A stretch of DNA of 64,000 bases from Sorghum bicolor. Taxonomy: Eukaryota > Streptophyta > Magnoliopsida > Poales > Poaceae. Below are positions 46,373-54,965 of the stretch, piece after piece. How positions within the stretch are numbered: the stretch's first letter is position 1; each line of letters begins with the position of its first letter. Under the pieces are notes generated by a model. The model ran no database searches and was not told the DNA's origin. It worked only from the letters and a program-made list of their open reading frames with translations. The position numbers were made by a program, and so were the translations under genes. The stretch lies in assembly GCF_000003195.3 (NCBI RefSeq), contig NC_012871.2, positions 53,804,801 through 53,868,800 on the forward strand. The letters are read 5' to 3'.

Positions 46373-47347
46373 CTATGGGTCAAGGTTGGTGCCGGTGTTG
46401 GGGTCCTCGTGGTTCCTTGGGGGTGACTCTGCGAGGATGAGTGGTACTTCTTCAACATGATTCCCCTGCTGTTGCTTTAACATGGAGTTCTCGACAGCCA
46501 ACTCAAGGTAGGCCTTCCTCAGGGCATCTAGCTCATCTGAGGCTCGATCCAAGTCGGTGTTGGTTTGAGCCAAGCATGCCAGGGTGGGTCGGATCCTGGG
46601 ATTCCCTGCTACAAGTGGTGTAGCGATGTTGCAGATTGTCTGACCACTACGCCGGCGGGGTAGATAGCGATCTTCTTCCCAGGCAATATCAGCAAAGTGG
46701 CGGTCGCGGTTCACCACCAAGGCCTGCCGGGCAGCGTCTCGGATAGCTGCTGCGCGGGTAGTCCTGGCGGTGATCGCACGGTGGATGTGGCACACCCGAC
46801 TTCCTTCTCGGATGTAAGCTTCAGTCTCCCAGAAGCCGATGTAGTCGGGGTGAGTCCAATGCTCGGTGCGGTACTGTACGGTACACCGGGTGTGGAAACG
46901 ACGTGCGAGAGTAAGAAGTTTCGGATGGTAGTAGGCGTCACCATGCAAGTCGAAATGGATCACCACTGTCCATCCCTTTGCTAGAAGCGCAGCATGGTGA
47001 TCTTGGCTATCTCCATCACCATCTCCATCATCACCACCACTGCCATGGTCGCTTGAGTCAGAGCTGTCAGAACTATCTCCATCATCTGGATCACCAGCTC
47101 CTTCTTGTTCATCTTGCTCCATGGGCTCCTCTTCGGTTTCCTCGTCCTCAACTGGTTCCTCTATCATGACTTCCTCCTCAGCATCCTCATCCATGGGTAC
47201 ATCCATGGTTTGTTCCTCTTATGGATCTTCCTCCATGTCCCTCAGCGCTTCAACCAGATGCGGGGGAACACGCTTGCCTAGAGTGAACCTTGTCCTCTTG
47301 TTGGGCATGATGACAAGTTTGCGAGCTGTCCACTTGGTACGGGCCAT
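46373..47347 (-). CDS. Gypsy2 accessory ORF with histone H3 tail-like N-terminus
   Basis: A 324-codon frame between the 5' LTR and gag, broken by one TAA (47219-47221, codon 43). The ATG at 47345-47347 gives MARTKWTARKLVIMPNKRTR. Next come a Glu/Asp-rich stretch (DEDAEEEVMIEEPVEDEETE), a Ser/Asp/Gly tract (DDGDSSDSSDSSDHGSGGDD), a central folded-looking part with aromatic and His residues (HTRCTVQYRTEHWTHPDYIG; RAITARTTRAAAIRDAARQA) and a C-terminal heptad-like helix (DRASDELDALRKAYLELAVE). The first residues after Met match the histone H3 tail at 8 of 9 positions. I cannot assign a named family. If the TAA is read as a stop, a shorter protein could start at the ATG at 47206, without the H3-like end. 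Position and length suggest an accessory protein of this chromovirus lineage. Confidence 0.65.
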
Positions 47348-47508
47348 CTATAAGAAAATGTATGAGGATTAGAACAAAATAATTTTCTCAATAGATATTA
47401 GGCAAGTTATAAGCAATAATTTTATAAGAAAATAATTAGTAAAATAAGTGCTCAAGACCCTAAAAACGTCCATTTCTAACTAGGCTGATCGTCCTACAGT
47501 CAGGCTAA

Positions 47509-47520
47509 GCTTTGATACCA
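47509..47520 (-). other. Gypsy2 primer binding site, initiator tRNA-Met type
   Basis: The minus strand reads TGGTATCAAAGC three bases from the end of the 5' LTR (47524), close to the TGGTATCAGAGC complement of plant initiator tRNA-Met. Confidence 0.88.
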
Positions 47521-47523
47521 ATT

Positions 47524-50500
47524 TGTCGCACCCAGTTTTGATAACAAAACCAAGTACTCAAATATGTGCGCCCAGGATGTCCAAACACACATATTATCAC
47601 AAATTGTAAATATATCAAAGTAAAGTACTTTATTACACCGCATATTCAACTTAAATATCTCACATAGTCTTGCTCATTGGCAACATTATTACATAAAGCG
47701 GAAAGCTAAGCCCTTGCTGCCACAGGGACACCAACTGGTGAACACCAGCTCTCTAGAAGTCCTGGACATCTTCAGGGAACTCCTCAGTACACACATATGT
47801 TACCCATCCGGGATTTTCATTGAAATATAAACAAGTGTAAGCGCACCATGCTTAGCAAGTATAACATAGGGGTATATGAAGGCTCAAAGGCTTGACTCGG
47901 TTTAACAGCGGTTAGCATTTTAATTGGTCATATTTTATTTACTAAGACTTGCTACTTTTAATGAAAGACCAACCCGGTTACATAAGAATTAATCAAAGTT
48001 ATTATATTCCCCAAGTGTAACCAAGTAACCGCTAACCAAGAAGGATCCAGGCCGCTCATGACCGAGAGCTCGACTGTTATAACAGGTTTTAGATTTCTGC
48101 AGAAATTGTACACCTTTACCCCCGAACCGTGGTTCCCTAGTGTCGGGGTTTGCAAGGCCCACACCACTTCTTCCGAGGAAGTGTGACCGGGTCCCACTAC
48201 GTAACCTTTCACTAGTCACCCTAACAAAATAGTAGCCGCGAGGTTTCAGTGGCAAGTGTGCATAGACGACCTCCTTCAAGAGGCACATGTGGTCGCGGCA
48301 CTGTACACACCAAGGTAGGAGTGACATCTATACACCACGAGGCACCCCCCTCTAGCGCCTTTCGGTAACTACTAAATTGCTAGAGACATACTAGTTATAT
48401 GATTAAGGTCAGAGCCATTTGACTCTCGGGATTGTACGTGTCCTCCTGGGTGGCCGCTTCAGGATTAAGTCCTTACAGAGAGGAATCTAGAGCTCCCAAA
48501 CCCAAGCTCTAGCCCCCTGAACCAAGTTACTAGTACATATTTTATCATGTTGCATATACCAATTAATCAGATTAATTTATTACCTTGGGTTTTGAGCATA
48601 GCAAGCAAGTACCTAAACAAATGCACACCATCCCATGGGTAACAAGGATTTGTGGTACAAAAATTATCTAGGTAAAGTCCTTATAGGTATTTCAATTTAG
48701 ACACATGCATATGTATGATTTAATTAATATTCATAGGTACAAGGAAGCCTATATTACACTTGCCTTCCTCAAAAGTTTCTTCCTGGTAGAGCTCCACAAA
48801 CTGCTCCTCAACCACTCCAACCTGATTTCCCTCTATTCGTGATCCAGACACCAATCAAGCATCCATTCCAATCATCACATGCATACAAATAGAGTTCTAT
48901 TAGAACAGTACACCAAACAGTGAAAACAGTGACTGAAAAGTATTTAAATCTACTCTACGCATTTCTACGAACACATGAGCGAAAGAATCACTCCAATCGA
49001 ATTTAAAACGTGAAAGTTATGCATAAAACAAAATGAATGGCATTTCCGTGAATCAAAAACGAATTTAAAAGAATTAAAACTGATTTTCTAACGGGTCTGG
49101 ACCGCGCGCACTATTATTTAAAAGTACAGGGTTCAAAATGATAGAAAACAGGATTAAAAAGAAATACTTTTCAACTGGATTGGACCGCGGGTTGATTTGC
49201 TTGAAACAGGGGGGTTAAACTGCAAAAACTCTAGCGGCCCGCGGCTGACCGCGTCGCTGACCGACCGGGGGCCACGTGGCGTGCGGGGATTGGCTCGGTC
49301 CACCACTGTGCGCGTGGACCGGCCGGCCGAGTGTCATGGACCGCGCCCATGGGTCCACGGTGGACCGGTTACATAACCCCGAAGGGGTATGTAATCTGGG
49401 CCGTTGGGATCTAATCGGACGGCTCAGAGAGGAGGGAGGCGGGGCGCTCGCCTGGCCGAGGCCGAGCACGGCGGCGCCATTGCCGCCGACGAGGTGAGCT
49501 CCTCGGAGCTCACCGGAAACTCGTTCCCGGCCACTCCAAACAAAAATAAGACTACCGAAATGATCTACGCGACGAGGCGAACTCGATAGAGCACAAAGAA
49601 GGGACGGGGAGCACATCGGGACGACGGCCCCGCGGTGGCGCCATTTCCGCGGCCTCGGCGAGCCTTGGGCTCGGTGGTCTAGCGCTCTAGCTCGAAATTG
49701 AAAGCACGGGGAGTATCGTAGGAGTACCGCGGTTCCGATGGAGATGCTCGCGGCGTCCGAAGGTGCTCCGAGCAGTGTGGCCACGAGCGCGGCGATCTGG
49801 GGAAGAAAATGGTGACGGTGAGCTCAAATTCATGGCATACAAGGTCAAAACAAAGATGAAATCGGTGCCTACGGTCGCGGCGAGTCTCAACCAAGCTCCC
49901 AGGACGCTCTCGGGGCTCTGGGTTGCTCGAGCAAGGAGAAACCGAGGTGGGGGATCGAAACCGAGCTCCGGTGGTGGCTAGGGCAGCAAGGGGGGGCTCG
50001 GCCTGGGGTTTTATAGGGCGAGCAGGGGCATTGAGGGGGCGCGCATGCGGGCGTTAACTCCCGGCGTCAAGGCGGCTTTATGGAGCCCCGATTGATGGCC
50101 TCCATCAATCGGCATTTGAAGAGGGGATGAATGCCCCTAGCTGTGTTCCCGGCTCGGTGGAGAAGAAGGGGGAAGACGCTGACGTGCGGACCCCACGGTG
50201 CAGCGAGAGAGAGGGGAAGGGTGAGCGCCGACAGGCGGGACCCACCGCGCCGTGAGAGGGGGAGAGGGGGAGGGCGCACGGGCTGACCGCGCGGAGAGGG
50301 CCGCGCCACTGGGCTGCGCACGCGCGCGTCGCGGGCGAGGGGCGGGGTGCTGGGCCGCGACGGCCCAAAGCCAGGGGTGGGCGCGGGGTTCAGGCCGGCC
50401 AGGGTTTGGGGCTGGGCCAGATTTGGTGAAAGAAATAAAATAAAAGAGAACTCTTTTATATTTTTCAGAACTATAAATACTTGTATAAATTCCTTTCAAG

Positions 50501-50704
50501 TTGATTTTTAAACCAAGAAATCTAGTCTTACAATCAATCAAAATATTATGCACCAGCATGAATGCAGCATTTCATGTTTCTAGACCTTATGGTTTATTTT
50601 AAATAATTCCAAAAATTGTTATTTTGGCTAAACAATTCTCAGATAATTCATATAATTGTGCCAAATTGAATGCTAATTTGAAAATAAATTTTTAGGGTGT
50701 TACA
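47524..50704 (-). repeat. Gypsy2 5' LTR, 3181 bp
   Basis: It is the partner of 38020-41187. The promoter TATA box (CCTATAAAACC, minus strand) is at about 50007-50017, so transcription should start about 30 bases further left and run towards the primer site at 47520. A long R-U5 of roughly 2.4 kb follows, typical of Tekay elements. Confidence 0.92.
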
Positions 50705-50709
50705 TCTTT

Positions 50710-51814
50710 CCTTGAATTGCAATGCTAGCATGCGCCTTCTTCTTGGTGCTCTCATCATCACTTGAGGAGTCATCACTATCCCAAGTTGCAACATGGGCAT
50801 CACCCTTCTTCTTGTTTGAGCCTTCCTTCTTTTCTTGCTTCTTCTTTTGCTTCTTTCTCTCCTTCTTGATAGCATCTTCATCATCACTATCATAAGGACA
50901 CTTGGCGATGAGATGATCCTTTCTATGGCATCTAAAGCACCTCATGGAATGGTCATTCTTCTTGGAGGAGCTTTTCTTCCTTCTTGCCCGATAGCCCTTC
51001 TTCCTCATAAACTTTCCAAATCTTTTGACAAGAAGAGCCATCTCCTCATCTTCATCACTATCACAAGAGCTTGCTTCTTCTTCACTTGATGATTCTTGCT
51101 TGGCTTTGCCCTTAGATGTGATGGCCTTGAACGCCACACTTTTCTTCTTCTCATCATCTTTCTTCTCACCATCCTTCTTCTTCTTCTTGATCAACTCATC
51201 CTTCTCATCATCTTCCCTATAAGCATCATCGGTCATCACCTCTTGGAACACTTGTTGGGGAGTTGATTCACAAAGTGTTGTCTTGACTAGCACGGTGATC
51301 AATGTGTCAAATCTCTTAGACAAGCTTCTCAAGAACTTCATAGAGAATTGACTATCTTTTACTTCTTCCCCAAGTGCCTTGAGTTCATTCACAATGACTT
51401 GCAACCGGTGAAACATCTCCGACACACTTTCATCTTCTTGCATCTTGAAGCTTGAGAACTTTTCTTGGAGGATGTATGCTTTGGCGGTCTTGGTTCCCTT
51501 GGTGCCCTCAAATGTTTCTTCTAATTTTGCCCATGCATCATGAGCAATCACAATGTTCTTGATTTGCTCAAAGGTCTTGTCATCAAGAGCTTCATGAAGA
51601 GCACTAATTGCAATGTCATTGCATTGAAGCTTCTTTTCTTCAACCAGTGTTGGTGCATTCTCATTTGCAACTCAAATTTTGTTTCGGTCACCTTCCAAAC
51701 TTCTCTATTGATTGACTTGAGATGGGCGGTCATCTTGACCTTCCAATAAGCGTAATTTGTGCCATCAAAGTAAGGTGCCTTCTTGGTGTTGTTGATATGC
51801 AAACTAAGAGCCAT
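50710..51814 (-). pseudogene. Copia1 gag, N-terminal part
   Basis: ATG at 51814 (MALSLHINNTKKAPYFDGTN) starts a UBN2-type Copia Gag with YAYWKVKMTAHLKSI. A frameshift near 51660 moves the frame; homology continues from about 51640 through AHDAWAKLEETFEGTKGTK and SVSEMFHRLQVIVNELKALG. A Lys-rich region and a first zinc knuckle, CFRCHRKDHLIAKC, follow. The frame ends at the Gypsy2 insertion (target duplication 50705-50709) and continues at 38014. Confidence 0.88.
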
Positions 51815-51857
51815 TTCTTCACCGTAGGTTGTTAAGCCTCAAATAAACGGTGCCTCG

Positions 51858-51869
51858 GCTCCGATACCA
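51858..51869 (-). other. Copia1 primer binding site, initiator tRNA-Met type
   Basis: The minus strand reads TGGTATCGGAGC next to the 5' LTR end at 51872, one base from the usual TGGTATCAGAGC. Confidence 0.85.
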
Positions 51870-51871
51870 CT

Positions 51872-52615
51872 TGAAAGGTTCAAATGGCTAGAGGGGGGTG
51901 AATAGCCTATTTAAAATTTCTACAAACTTCAACTAGACAAGTGAGTTAGTAAAATAAAAGGCGAAGCTATTCTAGCAATAGCACAACTAAGCTATGCAAG
52001 CCACCTAAACAAGTCTAGCAAGAGGGCTAAACACTAAACCACAACAACTAGAGAAGGCTACACAACAACTCTATACTAACAAGAACTAAGCTACACAAGC
52101 TAAACTAACTAGGTAGGCAAGTAAGTAAAGAGAGGAGAGTGATTGTTATACCGTCGTTGTAGAGATGAGATATATCCAATCAATCACGTACACAATCACA
52201 AGAGAGACCTTGGCAAGAAATGACACAAGATTTTTTACCGAGGTTCACTTGCTTCCCGGCAAGCTACTCCTCGTTGTGGCGATGCACCCACTTGATGGAT
52301 CACGAGCTAATTGGCAATCCAAAGCCAAACCCTCAGCGGGTGCCGCACATCCACTCACAAGATGGGGATCCTCCAAGCCACGAGCAATCCACTAGAGTAG
52401 CCAATTGCGATCTCCCGCGGGGAAGGCTCAAGAACCCCTCACAAATCACTTGGTGAGGCTCGAAACAATCTCCAATCACGAGCTCAACACCACCGCTGCT
52501 CCAAGCCGTCTAGGGCGTCGGGAAACACCCAAGAGTAACAAGAAATCCGCAGCAAACTCAAGAATCAAGTGCCACTAAATGCAACTCTCAAAGCAATGCA
52601 CTTGAATCTCACTCA
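51872..52615 (-). repeat. Copia1 5' LTR, truncated to 744 bp
   Basis: It matches 29629-31574 (less the Harbinger insertion) and ends at the position equivalent to 31574. The remaining 1239 bp of the LTR, with the repeat clusters and TATA box, are absent. Still, the end is TG on the minus strand (TGAGTGAGATTC) and a perfect CCGGA duplication adjoins it. This copy therefore has no 5' promoter of its own. Confidence 0.9.
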
Positions 52616-53627
52616 CCGGATGAGACTCGAAATAATGGCGGAGCTTGCGTCGGGCTAAGACTACCGCGTAAAGCAGTTTTTGGATTTGGGGGTATCGGGT
52701 CTTTGTGTCGGACAGTACTTCACTGATGAAGTACACCGGTCTTTGGATCGGCAGGGCATGCCCTTCTTCCTTCCTTTCGACCACGATAGCTGCGCTGGCC
52801 ACTTGATCAGTGGCTGCGACATAGAGAAGAAGCGGTTCCCCCTCAGCGGGGGGTACCAGAACGGTAGGGTTGGTTAGCAGAGCCTTGAGCTTGTCAAGGG
52901 CTTCCTGGGCCTCGAGGGTCCAGGAAAAATGCTCGGATTTCCTAAGTAACCTATACAGAGGTAGCCCTTTTTCCCCGAGTCGAGAGATGAAACAACTTAG
53001 AGAGGCTAGGCATCCCATGACCCTCTGTACTCCCTTTAGGTTACGAATCGGGCCCATGTTTGCGATGGCCGAGACCTTTTCTGGGTTGGCCTCAATCCCT
53101 CGCTCAGACACAATAAATCCGAGGAGCATGCCTCGGGGGACCCCAAAAACGCATTTCTCGGGGTTAAGTCTGATCCCCTTTGCCCTGAGGCATCGGAAGG
53201 TTTCTTCCAGGTCGGCAACTAGGCCACTTGCCTTCCTGGATTTGACAACAATGTCATCTACGTAAGCCTCTACCGTTCTGCCTATGAGGTCCCCGAAGAC
53301 CTGGAGCATACATCATTGATATGTAGCCCCCGCGTTCTTAAGGCCAAAAGGCATGGTCACGTAGCAATATATTCCGAAAGGGGTAATGAAAGAAGTGGCG
53401 AGCTGGTCGGACTCTTTCATCTTGATTTGGTGGTAACCGGAATAAGCATCAAGGAAAGACAAAATTTCGCATCCTGCTGTGGAGTCAATTATTTGATCGA
53501 TACGAGGTAATGGAAAGGGGTTCTTAGGACATGCTTTATTTAAACTAGTATAGTCTACACACATCCTCCACTTCCCATTTTTCTTTTTGACTAGCACAGG
53601 GTTAGCTAACCACTCGGGATGGAATAC
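52616..53627 (-). pseudogene. Gypsy1 reverse transcriptase, main part
   Basis: From the CACTA junction the frame reads PEWLANPVLVKKKNGKWRMC, FPLPRIDQIIDS, FLDAYSGYHQIKM and MPFGLKNAGATYQ. After a TGA (53313-53315) it continues with the catalytic [13 protein letters not shown] and the thumb/connection region to [12 protein letters not shown] at the Copia1 junction. The RT start lies beyond the CACTA insertion (54966-55187). Confidence 0.9.
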
Positions 53628-54962
53628 CACTACCACAAAACTGAATACCCTTGAGGGTCAAAAACCCTCAAGGAAACCCCTAAGACCGCCAAGAAAATCA
53701 ATATTGGCGGCTAGCACTCAAGGAATGGCCGCCAAGGGTAGAGAGACAAGGAAATACTATTTCCTTGAGTGCCGGCCGCCACAAATCAATTCCTTGAGGG
53801 TTAAACCGTCAAGAAAATAAATCAGTCGTCAGATTTTCAACATCGTCAAGAAAATGTAACGACACCCAAGGATATAGGTTTTCTTGAGTGCCAATGACAC
53901 TCAAGAAAATGTAAAAACACCCAAGGATAGATGTTTTCTTGAGTGCCGATGACCCTCAAGGATATGCATGGAAAAAAAGAGAAACAATCTCATATTTGTT
54001 GTAGCTGAGATTCGAACTCATGACTTGATACTCCATGTGAAACTAACTTACCACTACACCACGAAGTCTTTTGTGACTAAGTGAATGTTTCTTTCTTTTT
54101 GTTTTCACTTTAGTGGATCTTGTAATGAATATTTGAGAACCTAAATGATTTCAAATGAAAAAAGTTTGAATTATAAAGTTTTATATCTCATCAAGTACTA
54201 TAACTTTGGTTTAGGCTGTATCTCTATCTGAGGTCATTTGAAAGATTCAAAAAATTTAAAGTTTAAAGTTCTAATAATTTAAAACATATTTTATGGACCT
54301 CAAATAATTTCAAATGAAAATTTCATCAACTAAGAAGTTGTATATCTCTTTGGGTTCTATAACTTTGATATAAACTTTGCCTCCATACGGTATTATGTTA
54401 CATTTTAGCTTTAAAATAAGCAGGCATCTCAAGCTAAGTGCTAGTATATGCATTCTCTAATGCATAACAACACAAAATTATAACTTTTATTGGATTAATT
54501 TACTAACAAAAATTATATATCATTTTCCAAACATGTCAATGGAGCATTTATGTCTATAAAATGCAATGTCTAATTAACAAGAATGCAATGAGTTCACTAT
54601 ATCGGTGGTTAAGAGAAATATGACTATAAACTGTTTTTTCTTGGCAGCTACAATAATTTACTTGAGGGTTTACACCCAAAGAAACTAGCACTTCCTTGGC
54701 GGTTTCTAGTTACACCCAAGGAAATGTGAATTACCTTTGGTGGTTTATAATAACACTCAAGAAAACATAGAATTACCTTGGCGGTTTCAACTAGCACTCA
54801 AGGAAATATAGATTTAACTTGGCGGTTTGGTTTAGCACTCAAGAATATGTATTTTCTTGGGGGTTTTATACAACCCTCAAGGTAATTGTATATCCTTGGG
54901 GGTTTAATTTCGCCCCTCAAGGAAATTGCTGGCCCTCAAGGATACTCAGTTTTCTGGTAGTG
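53628..54962. mobile_element. Non-autonomous CACTA element, 1335 bp
   Basis: Both ends begin CACTACCA(C/G)AAAACTGA and a 3-bp TAC duplication flanks them (53625-53627 and 54963-54965), as expected for CACTA transposons. Removing it and one TAC restores the Gypsy1 RT frame. Subterminal regions (53640-53960 and 54655-54950) are packed with CCCTCAAGGAAA-type words in both orientations. It has no transposase ORF. A tRNA-like segment lies at 53996-54066. Confidence 0.92.
53996..54066 (-). other. tRNA-like segment with A and B boxes
   Basis: On the minus strand TGGTGTAGTGG (54051-54061) resembles a polymerase III A box and GAGTTCGAATC (54009-54019) resembles a B box; spacing is tRNA-like. A T-arm-like stem (GAG...CTC) is visible. 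No complete acceptor stem is apparent, so I do not call a functional tRNA. It may be a tRNA relic or part of a SINE captured by the CACTA element. Confidence 0.6.
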
Positions 54963-54965
54963 TAC

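Larger units (their letters stand above)
38020..50704 (-). mobile_element. Gypsy2: Tekay/Del-type chromovirus, 12.7 kb
   Basis: LTRs (38020-41187 and 47524-50704) have TGTAACACCC...GGGTGCGACA ends on the minus strand, and a perfect TCTTT duplication flanks the element (38015-38019 and 50705-50709). The coding strand has an iMet-type primer site, an extra ORF, gag, protease, RT, RNase H, integrase with C-terminal chromodomain, and a polypurine tract. LTRs above 3 kb and a chromodomain are usual for the Tekay (Del) clade. This is the youngest layer: it lies in Copia1 gag, and its LTRs differ only at scattered sites and small indels. Confidence 0.92.
29629..52615 (-). mobile_element. Copia1: SIRE/Maximus-type Ty1/Copia element
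   Basis: A CCGGA duplication (29624-29628 and 52616-52620) flanks the element. Removing it rejoins the Gypsy1 RT-RNase H frame. Minus-strand order: a short 5' LTR (51872-52615), an iMet-type primer site, gag with two zinc knuckles, protease-integrase-RT-RNase H, a polypurine tract and a long 3' LTR (29629-32813). Gypsy2 inserted in gag and a Harbinger element in the 3' LTR. Net length is about 9.1 kb. There is no clear envelope-like ORF in the roughly 1 kb after pol. Gag and pol are frameshifted and carry stops. Confidence 0.9.

Noticed and set aside
53996..54066. A functional tRNA gene
   Set aside because: A and B boxes are visible but no complete acceptor stem, so only a tRNA-like relic is reported.
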